Part shown: one piece after another, positions 40,450 through 49,483 of the stretch | Numbering within the stretch: position 1 is the stretch's first letter | How the letters are laid out: each line of letters begins with the position of its first letter | Assembly: GCA_017428055.1 (NCBI GenBank) | Contig: JAFRRN010000094.1 | Coordinates: 1-64,000 of the forward strand | DNA from: Prevotella sp. | Lineage (GTDB): Bacteria; Bacteroidota; Bacteroidia; Bacteroidales; Bacteroidaceae | Direction: 5' to 3' | DNA: 64,000 nt | Made by a program: the position numbers and the translations under genes | Notes under the pieces: model-generated | What the model was told of the DNA's origin: nothing | The model's input: only the letters and a program-made list of their open reading frames with translations | Databases searched by the model: none

Positions 40450-41106
40450 ATGATGCCACAGACTGACAATGTTTATCGAATACTTGCGCTCGATGACCAC
40501 CCCGTGGTGCTTGAAGGCATCACCCATTTGCTCTCTTCCTTGACCGACACGTCATGCCAGGGCTTCACCGACATCGGCACACTTACTGACACATTATATA
40601 AGAAAGGGGAATGTCACCTGCTAATCCTCGACCTGGAATTGCCCGATTCAGATGGCTTTCAGGTCATCAAGGATGTGAGGAAACGGTGCGGGGACGTGTC
40701 CATCCTGATTTACACCATGCACGAGGAGCCGTGGCTGCTGGCGAAGTTGGCACGGCTCGACATCCAAGGGGTGGTGTCGAAAAACCATCCCACCGCCGAC
40801 TTGGTGGAGGCGGTGAATGCCATCCGCGAGGGCGACACCTATTTCTGCGAGGCATTTCTCGAACAGCTGAAGCAAGTGCAAACCAAGAAAGATGTCCTCA
40901 AGTCGAGCCCACCATTCAAGTTGTCGGAGCGGGAGAGGGAAGTGCTGGTTCTCATCAAGGAGGGTTTGATGACCAGCCAGATAGCCGAGAAACTGTTCCT
41001 CAGCGAGAATACCATCGGCACTTACCGCCACCGCCTCATGAAGAAGTTTGGCACGCATAGCGCGACCGAGCTCGTCGCGGCGGCAAGGAAATTCTTGGAA
41101 GACTGA
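40450..41106 (+). CDS. NarL/LuxR-type response regulator
   Basis: From the methionine at 40450 (just after a -7 box) the protein is 218 residues. The receiver domain (about 8-130) has acidic residues in LALDDHP and the phosphorylated Asp61 in LLILDLELPDSDG, with the conserved Thr/Lys positions in IYTMHE and GVVSKNHP. A LuxR/GerE helix-turn-helix follows (about 150-215: LSEREREVLVLIKEGLMTSQ, then IAEKLFLSENTIGTYRHRL). It is the partner of the kinase encoded just upstream. The paired palindromes at 40336 and 43984 are candidate binding sites. Confidence 0.93.
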   Translation: MMPQTDNVYRILALDDHPVVLEGITHLLSSLTDTSCQGFTDIGTLTDTLYKKGECHLLILDLELPDSDGFQVIKDVRKRCGDVSILIYTMHEEPWLLAKLARLDIQGVVSKNHPTADLVEAVNAIREGDTYFCEAFLEQLKQVQTKKDVLKSSPPFKLSEREREVLVLIKEGLMTSQIAEKLFLSENTIGTYRHRLMKKFGTHSATELVAAARKFLED

Positions 41107-41138
41107 ACAAAGACACATTTCTTTGGGCTTGATGGGAC

Positions 41139-41237
41139 TTAAGCCTGTTGGCTATGATTCCCTCGTCTCTCCATACAAATGGTGCATGTGCAGGAACCGT
41201 TGGTAAAATGTCGGATGCCAACAAGTTTACCATTGTC
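41139..41237 (-). pseudogene. Severed 3' end of the DUF3800 gene
   Basis: Reading the minus strand from the left copy of the 29-bp direct repeat, the frame used by the DUF3800 protein continues from VGIRH into 22 further residues (FTNGSCTCTICMERRGNHSQ then QA) and a TAA at 41139-41141. Before the insertion element arrived the DUF3800 gene therefore ended here, convergent with the response regulator gene whose stop is at 41106. Confidence 0.75.
41209..41237. repeat. Left 29-bp target duplication of the insertion element
   Basis: The 29 bases beginning atgtcggatgccaacaag and ending accattgt are identical to 42970-42998 and directly abut the left terminal inverted repeat of the element. Confidence 0.9.
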
Positions 41238-42969
41238 CTGACTTCGGGAATGCGTCACCCAAAATACTTTTTGAGGTCGAATAGCGGTTTGATGGCACGC
41301 TGCTCATCCGTCAGGAAGAGGGTTCTGGTCTGTTTTTGCTGATTGAATGGCAACCTCATGGTGACTGTCGGTATTGTCTTGGCTATTTCAAGAGCCTTGT
41401 CTACACTCATGGGGAACTTCATCAGTTTCATAATCCTTTCCAGCTCCTTGTACACCTTGTATGCTATGAAGCAGATGCAGATGTGCGCCTCAATTCTTCT
41501 GGGCGTGAAATGGAACACCGGCCGTGCCTCCAAATTGCCTTTCGTAACTCGGAATGCACGTTCCACCACCCAAAGCTCATGGTACTGGGATACAACCTCC
41601 CTTGCCGCAATGTCGGTGTTCGTGATATATCCCTTCCATCCGTCCCATTTCTCATCTTCAAGGATTTTCTCCTCATTGATGGTGATGTCGACATCATTTG
41701 TTATCTCAAGGAACTTGTTGTAGCCCCTCCTGTTGATGCTCTCTTTCTTGATGGTTCCTGAGCCAAAGGCACGCCTGAGCCGCTCTATGCCGCGTTTCCT
41801 GTTCTCTGCATCGTTCCTTGCCCTGTCTTTCGAGTAGGTGATGATCAGACGTTCCCTGATTTTATCCGTACTCTTCGGATCTTCGGACGTTGGGGCGGCG
41901 ATGGTATGTGTCTTCTCGTACTCAGGGTAGGTGTTCTCCACCTTCTTTTGGGAAAGTACCCACTCCCTGATTTCTTTGGCCTCATTGCGGATTCTCGCAC
42001 CAAGTACGTACTTGTACTTGCCCGTCTGCAGCAGCAACACATTCTTCTTGGTCATCAGCCCTGAGTCCGCGACCACTACCACATCTTCCAGTTGGAATCT
42101 CTTCACGAAATCATCCACCACGGGAATCATCGTAAACCCTTCGTACTGGCTTCCGCAGAATACGGAATACGCGAGCGGATAGCCACCTGCACTGACCAAC
42201 AGTCCTATCACAATCTGGTTCTCCTTGCTCTTCCCGTCTTTGGAGAAACCAGGCTCGCAAAGCTTGTCCCTTATGAACGACTCAAAATAGAGCGTCGTGC
42301 AATCATAGAACACGATTCCGATACATCCGCCGAGTATGCGCCGGGTATGTTCAACGCTTATCTGCTGCACCGTCTCCTGCTGGGTATTGTACAGTTTGTC
42401 CATATAGTAGTATATCTGGTCAAGGCTTGTGTCCTCATTGAAGTGGGACCTCAAGTAATCCACTGTGGCCAGCTTGCTCATCGGCTGGCATATCCTTGCT
42501 ATCACAAGATGTCTCAGGACACTGTCGGGTATCCGGTTGAAGCCGATGCTGTCATAGATCGGGTTGAGGATCAGCTGGGGCGCGTTCATGAACACGGAGT
42601 CGATATTGGCGAAAGCACGCTCCGTTTCCTCCAACTCACGGTCTTGTGCCGGGCAATGGCCAAAATCTATCAGCTGTTGTCCGCCATAGGAACGAATCCA
42701 CTCGCTGGCTCTCATGCAAAGGACTTCGGCCTCCTCATCAGTAGTCACGACACCGAAGTTCTTCACCTCCTTGAAACCATGCCTCTTATCCACCACCACC
42801 ACACTGATGGTGCCCGACCTGTTCTTCTTCTTACGTACAAACATGGTGCAAAGGTAGCAAAATTTCTCCTTGCGTCACCCAAATCACCCAAGAAAAGACT
42901 ATAACTAACTGATAATCAATGGTCGGTTTTTAAAATGTTGGATTTTTTCAATCAATTCCCGAAGTCAGG
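41238..42969 (-). mobile_element. IS1634-type insertion sequence, 1732 bp
   Basis: The ends are the perfect 15-bp inverted repeat cctgacttcgggaat (41238-41252) and attcccgaagtcagg (42955-42969). They enclose one transposase gene on the minus strand. The element is flanked by a 29-bp direct repeat. IS1634-family elements are known for long and variable target duplications, which agrees with the transposase type. The repeats are identical, so the insertion looks recent. Confidence 0.9.
41255..42844 (-). CDS. IS1634-family DDE transposase
   Basis: A complete 529-residue IS4-like DDE transposase. The catalytic core can be followed in FYDCTTLYFES (first Asp), VVVADSGLM (second Asp) and YHELWVVERAFRVTKG (Glu, in the YxxxW/E-type C-terminal motif). 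The start codon lies five bases from a CAAAGGTA box (42849-42856, TACCTTTG on the minus strand), so the transcript may be almost leaderless. No frameshift or stop interrupts it, so the element may be active. Confidence 0.92.
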   Translation of the reverse strand: MFVRKKKNRSGTISVVVVDKRHGFKEVKNFGVVTTDEEAEVLCMRASEWIRSYGGQQLIDFGHCPAQDRELEETERAFANIDSVFMNAPQLILNPIYDSIGFNRIPDSVLRHLVIARICQPMSKLATVDYLRSHFNEDTSLDQIYYYMDKLYNTQQETVQQISVEHTRRILGGCIGIVFYDCTTLYFESFIRDKLCEPGFSKDGKSKENQIVIGLLVSAGGYPLAYSVFCGSQYEGFTMIPVVDDFVKRFQLEDVVVVADSGLMTKKNVLLLQTGKYKYVLGARIRNEAKEIREWVLSQKKVENTYPEYEKTHTIAAPTSEDPKSTDKIRERLIITYSKDRARNDAENRKRGIERLRRAFGSGTIKKESINRRGYNKFLEITNDVDITINEEKILEDEKWDGWKGYITNTDIAAREVVSQYHELWVVERAFRVTKGNLEARPVFHFTPRRIEAHICICFIAYKVYKELERIMKLMKFPMSVDKALEIAKTIPTVTMRLPFNQQKQTRTLFLTDEQRAIKPLFDLKKYFG

Positions 42970-43812
42970 ATGTCGGATGCCAACAAGTTTACCATTGTGT
43001 TTGTCAAAACGCCTTTTTATTCTTTCAAATAAATCGGTCTCGCCAATTTCAAAGAACCTTCGGGTGACATAGGAGCATAGGTCGGCAAGTTGCACCATGC
43101 TCGTTAATTCGGAATTGACAAATAAGGGAGTTTCAATGATGTGATTGATGGATGTCCAAAGTGTTCCATTGCGATGAAATTGCTGCATCAATCGGGTGTG
43201 TCGTTTGGCTACGGTAAGGTTGTTGTCGTGAATAAGCGCACCATATATACTGATAGGATTTACATCTTTTATTGACATGTATTGTTCAAAGCGTGAGACG
43301 ATTTGCTCCAAAGCCATTTCATCTATGGTATGCTTGGCGGCTGAATTAAAATGGGTCTTGTCTACTCCTTCCGCAAAGAGGCGAGCAAACTGCCAACTGC
43401 CAATTTTATTGGCTATCTCCTGTATGAGGCAGTTACGCTCATCACGTGTCAGATGGATATATGCCTCGGTCATTCGGTAGTTTTTCTTGAACTGTTTGTA
43501 AAGTTTCTTGTTGCCGGAATGTTGAAGTCGGAAAATTTCTTTTGCGCGTTCACGAATGACTGCTGATCGGCGTTCCAAGTAATTCATTTCCTCAAAGTCA
43601 GGAATCCGGCTCTGCTCCAAATAGTTCCGAAGAATCCATCCAGTATGTATCTCGGCATCATCCAAACCGTATTTGTGCTTGATGGCATGTATTTGTTTGT
43701 CACACATTTTCCATTTGTTAATAGGGATGGCAAGTCCACACAAAACATAATGGCTTGAAGTGCCTAGTATCTCAGGCGTACCCGATTCGTCAATATAACA
43801 AAAGTACATCAT
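42952..43812 (-). CDS. DUF3800 protein, 3' end interrupted by the insertion element
   Basis: The readable frame is 286 residues. It starts with the DUF3800 signature YFCYIDESGTPEIL and ends with the second conserved block MVQLADLCSYVTRRFFE. DUF3800 proteins have an RNase H-like fold with conserved acidic residues and are often found near mobile elements or defence genes; their activity is not settled. The last five codons (PDFGN and stop) come from the insertion sequence; the native protein had 22 other residues there (see 41139-41237). Both signature blocks are intact, so the shortened protein may still work. A -7 box, CAAAGGTA on the plus strand at 43903-43910, lies about 90 bases upstream. 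Confidence 0.85.
   Translation of the reverse strand: MMYFCYIDESGTPEILGTSSHYVLCGLAIPINKWKMCDKQIHAIKHKYGLDDAEIHTGWILRNYLEQSRIPDFEEMNYLERRSAVIRERAKEIFRLQHSGNKKLYKQFKKNYRMTEAYIHLTRDERNCLIQEIANKIGSWQFARLFAEGVDKTHFNSAAKHTIDEMALEQIVSRFEQYMSIKDVNPISIYGALIHDNNLTVAKRHTRLMQQFHRNGTLWTSINHIIETPLFVNSELTSMVQLADLCSYVTRRFFEIGETDLFERIKRRFDKHNGKLVGIRHPDFGN
42970..42998. repeat. Right 29-bp target duplication of the insertion element
   Basis: Identical to 41209-41237 and directly abutting the right terminal inverted repeat. It lies inside the coding sequence for the C-terminal NGKLVGIRH of the DUF3800 protein. Confidence 0.9.
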
Positions 43813-44220
43813 ATTAGTTAAGGTCTACATATAAAAAAAGCGACTAGTTTCTGGGAAAGTACCCATCATGGAGACGCTTGGCGACTCTTCCTAGACGCAT
43901 GGCAAAGGTACGAACATTTTTCTTTTCTACCAAACAAATTAATAGTTTTTATAAATTTCTATGCAAAATGCCCTCGATTTTTGTCACCTAAATAGGTGAA
44001 AATGAGGGTCTTGGCGATAATTGGCGGGGTTTCTTGATGGGTAATCCCGCCAATTCTTTATAACTTTGCGAAAGACAGGATGTCATATAAAAGTGGGTAT
44101 TTCATACCTTAATCCCTACCTTTCGTGTAGTATGATTGATAAAGTTTGGAAACAGGGCTTTACCCTATTATTTTTGCAACCGAATAAACAACCTAAATAT
44201 TCATTTAAATAGTTATCAGT
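43813..44220. promoter_or_regulatory. Divergent control region with operator and two promoters
   Basis: It holds the minus-strand -7 box of the DUF3800 gene (43903-43910), a near-palindrome tcacctaaataggtga (43984-43999) inside a larger hairpin that pairs ccctc with gaggg, and the plus-strand -7 box TAACTTTG at 44061-44068. The palindrome centre is about 70 bases upstream of that box. A leader of about 150 bases precedes the beta-helix gene at 44221. Confidence 0.6.
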
Positions 44221-45189
44221 ATGAAAAAAATTATGTTGATTCTGGCAGTCGCTTGCATGACAACCGCTGCCAACGCGAGAATTCTCAGAGTAAGTAATGT
44301 TAGCGGTAGCTCGGCACCGTATGCTTCTATCCAGGAGGCACATGATGCTGCCAATGTTGGTGACACCATTATGGTAGATGGATCAAATGTCACTTATGGT
44401 GGAGTAAATGATACACATAATATTACTAAAAGAATTGTTTTGATGGGACCAGGTTATCGACTTGTAGAGGATGGCATCGTTGCAGAGGGAGCATCATCCG
44501 CTTATATTCGTGGTACATTGTCAATTTCTGCTTCTGGTGCAACTGTTATAGGGATGCGAGTAAATAATATCGTTATCAAAACAACCAAGGTAGTAGTGAA
44601 ACGATGTAGGGTAAATAATCGTATAACCTTACAAGCTGGTGCAGACAATTGTGTGATACATCAGAATTTCATCACGGGTTATATCGAAGGAAGTATAAGT
44701 GGAGTACAAACAAATTATACGCAAATAACAAACAATATCATAGTCTATTCCAATGTTAATGCTGGAGCAATTAGAGATATGGTAAATAGTTATATTGCAT
44801 ACAATACATTGCCAGAAAAGGGCAAAGCTACATGGTTGTACTATTCAGACTTGAGAAATTGTACACTTGAGAATAATATTGCTCCAAAAGAAAACGTGAA
44901 AGATGGGCAATCGAATACTTATCATAATAACTACTCTTTCGCTGATTCAACAAAAGATGCCGATTTCAATAACCAACCATCGCCATATACAGATCAAACA
45001 GATGATAAGTCCATGTGTGAGATTGAGCGAGGGTTTGCTGAAAACAAATATGGAGCATGTGCAGGAGATTCTCCATATGTGGTGGCTGGTGTCCCCTCTG
45101 GTCCCGTGATTCTTGATTTAGACGTTCCCACCACCGTAGAGATGGGTAGCAAATTGAATGTGACCGTTAAAATTGGCATGGTAAAATGA
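44221..45189 (+). CDS. Secreted right-handed beta-helix protein
   Basis: A 322-residue protein with signal peptide MKKIMLILAVACMTTAANA. The pattern after it (YASIQEAHDAANVGDTIMVDG, then rungs such as NNIVIKTTKVVVKRCRVNN and VIHQNFITGYIEG, with stacked asparagines) is that of pectate-lyase-like parallel beta-helices found in surface proteins. No lyase catalytic residues can be assigned. The sequence is AT-rich compared with its downstream partner. The stop overlaps the start of the next gene (ATGA), so the two are made together. Upstream lies the candidate operator for the response regulator at 40450. Confidence 0.75.
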   Translation: MKKIMLILAVACMTTAANARILRVSNVSGSSAPYASIQEAHDAANVGDTIMVDGSNVTYGGVNDTHNITKRIVLMGPGYRLVEDGIVAEGASSAYIRGTLSISASGATVIGMRVNNIVIKTTKVVVKRCRVNNRITLQAGADNCVIHQNFITGYIEGSISGVQTNYTQITNNIIVYSNVNAGAIRDMVNSYIAYNTLPEKGKATWLYYSDLRNCTLENNIAPKENVKDGQSNTYHNNYSFADSTKDADFNNQPSPYTDQTDDKSMCEIERGFAENKYGACAGDSPYVVAGVPSGPVILDLDVPTTVEMGSKLNVTVKIGMVK

Positions 45190-46853
45190 GCATCCCGAGA
45201 GTATTCACGCTCTGCCTCGCGATGGTTGCCACGACGCTGTTGGCGCAGCAACCGATGCGGGTGGAGTATTTCCTTGACACCGACCCAGGGTATGGGGCTG
45301 CCAAGACGGTGAGCGGCATCACCACGGGCGACAACGGCTTTGCTTTCGACCTCGGCGATGCCCAGCCGGGAGCGCATGTGCTCTATGTGCGTTGCCAGGA
45401 CACCCAAGGGCAATGGTCTGCCACGGTGGCACACCCGCTGTTCATCCGCGAGAAGGCAGGGCAGCAACCCATGCGCTTGGAGTATTTCCTCGACGACGAC
45501 CCAGGGTATGGCTTGGCGGCAACCATCACGGGCTTGCAGGTGGGCGACAATGCGTTGACCTTCGACCTCTCGCCATTCAAGGACGGTGCGCATGTGTTGT
45601 ATGTGCGGAGCCAAGACGACCAGGGGCATTGGTCTGCCACGATGAGCCGCCCCTTGTTCATCGACCGCTACCAGGACATCGTGTATGTGGAATATTTCTT
45701 CGACGGCGAGGATCCCGGCGTAGGCAAGGCTACATCCGTGCCATTGCCCGATGTGGAATACAAGGGCAACCTGTCGCTCGACCTGTCGCTTGACATCACG
45801 GGGCTTGCCCTCGGCGACCACCAGCTCTCCGTCCGCGCCCTCGACCGCTACGACCAATGGACGGATGTGATGACCCGCCCGTTTACCATCGTGGAGAAGA
45901 AAGACCCGGATACCCCCGACAATCCCGTCAACCCTCCCGTGGAGGAGGGAGACTTGGCGAGGTTGGAGTATTTCTTCGATACCGACCCCGGCTATGGCAA
46001 CGGCATCCCCCTGTCGCGTCCCAATACGGGTACGAACACCTACTTGATGTCATTTGAGGGGCTTGCCCCTGGCGCACACCTCCTCTGCCTCCGTGCGTGG
46101 GATGACCAGAACCACTGGTCGCAGACGCTCTCACGACCCATCTATGTCTGTTCGGTGATGGGAACGAGCGTGACGCGGATGGAATATTTCCTTGACACCG
46201 ACCCCGGCTATGGCAATGCCCGGCAGATGACGGGCAGCGTCATCGACCTCGGCGACACCGAGGCGGGAGCGCACGTGCTATACCTCCGCGCACAGGACAA
46301 CCAAGGACGGTGGTCGATGGTGATGGCTCGCCCGCTCTATGTCACCAACAAGGCGGACGGCAGCATCGTGGCGATGGAATATTTCTTTGACAGGCAAGAC
46401 CCAGGGGAGGGAAACGCCACGGCGATACCCTTGCCCGCCAACGCCAACGGCAGGGATGGCATAGCCTTCGAGGTTTCGATAGACGGACTTGACGTGGGCG
46501 AGCACCAGTTCTCCATCCGTGCCAAGGACGACGAGGGCAAGTGGTCGATGGTGCGCAGCGAGCCGTTTACCATCACCATCAATGATGGCATTGCCGCAGT
46601 GACATGGAACATGCCCATCGGCATCCGCATGGATGGCGCAACGTGCATCTTGACAGACCAAGGCGACGGCAGCCGTGGCGACAGCCGTGTGGAAGTCTAT
46701 ACCCTCTCGGGCATGACCTTGGCGACGGCAGAGTGGCCGGGCGATGTGAATACCCTTTCCATCCCCATCGGCAACGCGCCCAAGGGCAGCGTCATACTCG
46801 TCAAGGTGACAGCTGCGGGCAACCGCATGAAGATTGTCCGATTGGCACGGTAA
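45186..46853 (+). CDS. Secreted protein with six YFxDxDPGxG repeats and a sorting domain
   Basis: A 555-residue protein with a signal peptide ending TTLLAQ. It is built from six imperfect repeats of about 70-90 residues. Each opens with xEYFFDxDPGYG or EYFFDGEDPGVG and closes with GAHVLYVRAQDxQGxWS or GxHQLSVRAxD. The aspartates in the opening motif look suited to bind calcium (inference). A proline-rich linker (DPDTPDNPVNPPVEEG) separates repeats three and four. The C-terminus (VYTLSGMTLATAE, then IPIGNAPKGSVILVKV and NRMKIVRL) resembles a type A type IX sorting domain. I know no function for this repeat. Coupled to the beta-helix gene by an ATGA overlap. Confidence 0.8.
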   Translation: MSIPRVFTLCLAMVATTLLAQQPMRVEYFLDTDPGYGAAKTVSGITTGDNGFAFDLGDAQPGAHVLYVRCQDTQGQWSATVAHPLFIREKAGQQPMRLEYFLDDDPGYGLAATITGLQVGDNALTFDLSPFKDGAHVLYVRSQDDQGHWSATMSRPLFIDRYQDIVYVEYFFDGEDPGVGKATSVPLPDVEYKGNLSLDLSLDITGLALGDHQLSVRALDRYDQWTDVMTRPFTIVEKKDPDTPDNPVNPPVEEGDLARLEYFFDTDPGYGNGIPLSRPNTGTNTYLMSFEGLAPGAHLLCLRAWDDQNHWSQTLSRPIYVCSVMGTSVTRMEYFLDTDPGYGNARQMTGSVIDLGDTEAGAHVLYLRAQDNQGRWSMVMARPLYVTNKADGSIVAMEYFFDRQDPGEGNATAIPLPANANGRDGIAFEVSIDGLDVGEHQFSIRAKDDEGKWSMVRSEPFTITINDGIAAVTWNMPIGIRMDGATCILTDQGDGSRGDSRVEVYTLSGMTLATAEWPGDVNTLSIPIGNAPKGSVILVKVTAAGNRMKIVRLAR

Positions 46854-46883
46854 ACATCGACGAACACGAGTATCGGATTGTAG

Positions 46884-46963
46884 GAACGAACACGAATAAA
46901 CCGAATATCACGAATAACCATAGTTGGAATGATTCGTCAGATTCGTTAGATTCGTGTTCGTTC
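46884..46963 (+). terminator. Inverted repeat ending the beta-helix/repeat-protein operon
   Basis: gaacgaacacgaat (46884-46897) and attcgtgttcgttc (46950-46963) are perfectly complementary over 14 bases. The loop carries further copies of the word cgaat/attcg, and the right arm is followed by acaaaaa. Confidence 0.6.
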
Positions 46964-47000
46964 ACAAAAAGACAATAACAATGATGAAGGAATAGTTAGT

Positions 47001-47597
47001 ATGGAACATGTAACGATTGGCGTGGCGATAGACCTCGGATTGCCTTCTGGCACGAAATGGGCATCATGCAACGTGGGTGCTACCAAGCCTGAAGAGCTTG
47101 GTGGCTATTATGCCTGGGGCGAGATAGAGGAACAGGAAATGAAATGGTATCACTGGAGCAGTTATTTTGCCGACATGTTAGCCTATCCCGAAGACCCCGA
47201 AGATGTAGGGATGGAAATCAGCGGCACGGGATACGATGTCGCCCACATGAAATGGGGCGGCGATTGGCGTATGCCCACAAGGGCGCAGTGCCAGGAGTTG
47301 ATCGACAACTGCACGACCGAGCAGACGACGCTCAATGGCGTGAACGGGGTGAGGTTCACAAGCAACATCAACGGCAACAGCATCTTCCTTCCCGCAGCGG
47401 GATGTTACCACCATCGTTGGCAAGCCAGGCGCAGCTCCATTTGCTATTGGGCATCGACACGGTTTTCTGCGGGTGATGAATGGCGGTTTGCCTTCTGCAT
47501 GAACAACTCACCTTTCCTCAAAAAAACAAATGAGGTGAGAATGACACGGCGCTTCTATCGTTATCGTGGCATGAGTGTCCGGCCTGTCACTAAATAG
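47001..47597 (+). CDS. FISUMP-like domain protein without a signal peptide
   Basis: A 198-residue protein that opens almost at once with the motif DLGLPSGTKWASCNVGATKP and continues with GGYYAWGE, WRMPTRAQCQELI and GMSVRPV. These are features of the FISUMP/DUF1566-like domain common at the C-terminus of Bacteroidales surface proteins. No signal peptide or lipobox precedes it, so it is either cytosolic, exported another way, or the detached end of a larger protein. The ATG at 47001 has no obvious -7 box near it. Confidence 0.65.
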   Translation: MEHVTIGVAIDLGLPSGTKWASCNVGATKPEELGGYYAWGEIEEQEMKWYHWSSYFADMLAYPEDPEDVGMEISGTGYDVAHMKWGGDWRMPTRAQCQELIDNCTTEQTTLNGVNGVRFTSNINGNSIFLPAAGCYHHRWQARRSSICYWASTRFSAGDEWRFAFCMNNSPFLKKTNEVRMTRRFYRYRGMSVRPVTK

Positions 47598-47670
47598 GCA
47601 TCCGTAAATAAACAGGTGATTAATCATCAAGAGTTATATCATTTTATTGAACTTTGAATATATATATAGT

Positions 47671-48423
47671 ATGTGTAAATATATCTATCAATTGACAATG
47701 GTGGCATTCCTCCTGACCAGCGGAGTGCAAACCACATCGGCGCAAGGTTTCCTTGACAAAATAGGGAAGGCTATCGAAAAGGGAAACAAGACCTTGGAGA
47801 AAGTCAACAAGGGACTGGAAGGCGTGATGGATGCCTTTGGCATCGCACACGACTCTACGGCGGTAGACGCAAAAGGACAAGGGCAAGCCAATGGGCAACG
47901 TACCAATGGCGGCAACACGGGACAGGCAACGTCGGGAAACTCTGGGCAGACCGCCAAGGGCAATGCGAGGCGCGGCTCTTCCATCTTGGGGGGCAATAAT
48001 GCCACGCAAGCAACATCGGCCAACGGGGCGGCGGTCATCGCCACAGACCCCAGGACGCTCGGCATACAGGTTGACGGGGTGACGGTGGAGACGGATGTCA
48101 CCGTGTCGATACCCACCACGGGCAGCAAGCAATACGCTTGCCTCGCACTCATGAGCAACTACAAGTGGGCGGTCAACACCCTCGACGACGTGCTTACCCT
48201 CAGCGAACAGCTCTGCTATGGCGAAAAGATGCTCTCCTCCACAAAGAACCAACAGAAGGTCACTGTCTCCATCCTCTTGGAACAATCGGGCTTCACGGGC
48301 AGCGAGGAAAATGTCTACGTGCAGGCCTACATCGTCGATGTGGGTAATAGGAAGCTACTCGCCAAGGGCGACTTCGTGAAGGTGGATGGGGAGAAATTAC
48401 GAAATACTTTACAAAACAAGTAG
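47671..48423 (+). CDS. Secreted protein of unknown function with Gly/Asn-rich linker
   Basis: From the methionine at 47671 the protein has 250 residues with a signal peptide ending TTSAQ. An amphipathic helix (GFLDKIGKAIEKGNKTLEKV) is followed by a Gly/Asn/Thr/Gln-rich linker (about 65-130). A C-terminal domain of about 115 residues has beta-type sequence (VTVSIPTTGSKQYACLALM, then TVSILLEQSGFTG). I do not recognise the family. A longer frame with TTG at 47647 is less likely because it would add residues before the signal. Confidence 0.65.
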   Translation: MCKYIYQLTMVAFLLTSGVQTTSAQGFLDKIGKAIEKGNKTLEKVNKGLEGVMDAFGIAHDSTAVDAKGQGQANGQRTNGGNTGQATSGNSGQTAKGNARRGSSILGGNNATQATSANGAAVIATDPRTLGIQVDGVTVETDVTVSIPTTGSKQYACLALMSNYKWAVNTLDDVLTLSEQLCYGEKMLSSTKNQQKVTVSILLEQSGFTGSEENVYVQAYIVDVGNRKLLAKGDFVKVDGEKLRNTLQNK

Positions 48424-48550
48424 CCATCTGACAAAGAAATCGGATATTCCGTGTTGATTGGTATGTTAGGAGGAATGTGACAATTAACCCGTTACTTCCT
48501 ATTTAAAAAGTTCATGAATATAATGCGTCGTTTTAATGACTAAATGATAA

Positions 48551-49453
48551 ATGCAAAATAGTTACTATAGATTATTCTTGTATATTGCTACTGCTATCGT
48601 TGCCGCTGCAGGCTTGTATGTGGCTTGGCTCTATGTAATCAGCCATCGTGATATGGGATTTACCATTGAATGGAAATTCTGGAAGTCCACCATACTTTGG
48701 CCAGCCCTTAGTGTCATAGGCTTTTTCCTTCAGTTTATTGACTGGGAACATACCTCGTTCACAGAAGGCTGGGTGGTAAAGGATAGCTGGGGACGCGAGA
48801 GGTTTGTGGAAAACAATGACATCATGAGCGTACTTTGGGGAAATTGTCTTTTTCCCCTGATAGCCCATCTCTTTCTTATTCCATGTATATATGGAGCGGT
48901 ACTTTACTACATCATCATCACCCCATTGGCTTTGGTCAATGCGTTCATTCCCTATATCGCCGCTGCCGTTTGCGTTATTGTTCCCGTGTTGTTTTATATC
49001 ATTTCAAGGAATTTTGACGAAAAGTCATATTCCCTTGTATGGTTGGTCGGGGCGACGCTCATTTTTCTCTTGGTAGTTGGATTGTTGTTTCTCCCAACCA
49101 CTATTGATTTTAGTTCCCACAAGGAAGAAACGACTCGCAGCGAAGTGGTGAAACGGAAGGCAATAGGACAAATAGCTGTGAAAGTGCAAATGGCCAACCT
49201 CCGTACAGGTCCTGGGGCAAATTATGCTATCTGTACACGACCCGATGGAACGAAAGTGCAAGCTCCCAAGGGCGAGCGTTTCGAGGTCTTGGAACTCAAG
49301 GGCAAATGGTATAAGGTGTTTCTATCCGATGGAAGGGAGGCATACATCAAGAAGTCCCTCTGTACGAAGATGGAAACATATACTGCTACGAAAGATGAAG
49401 ATTCACCATTAAACAATGATAGTATAGGCGAAATCCCGAAAAGCCTAAAATAG
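48551..49453 (+). CDS. Polytopic membrane protein with C-terminal SH3b-like domain
   Basis: A 300-residue protein. Helices lie at about 7-30, 45-62, 95-120, 125-150 and 160-185. The C-terminal part (about 205-275) carries the SH3b hallmark MANLRTGPGANYAI and WYKVFLSDGREAYIKKSLC. SH3b domains often bind peptidoglycan or act as docking modules; here the domain follows the last helix and is followed by a polar tail. It starts a run of small envelope genes (48551-50925) with short spacings. Confidence 0.7.
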   Translation: MQNSYYRLFLYIATAIVAAAGLYVAWLYVISHRDMGFTIEWKFWKSTILWPALSVIGFFLQFIDWEHTSFTEGWVVKDSWGRERFVENNDIMSVLWGNCLFPLIAHLFLIPCIYGAVLYYIIITPLALVNAFIPYIAAAVCVIVPVLFYIISRNFDEKSYSLVWLVGATLIFLLVVGLLFLPTTIDFSSHKEETTRSEVVKRKAIGQIAVKVQMANLRTGPGANYAICTRPDGTKVQAPKGERFEVLELKGKWYKVFLSDGREAYIKKSLCTKMETYTATKDEDSPLNNDSIGEIPKSLK

Positions 49454-49483
49454 AGTAGGGACAAACTAACAATATAATGAATT

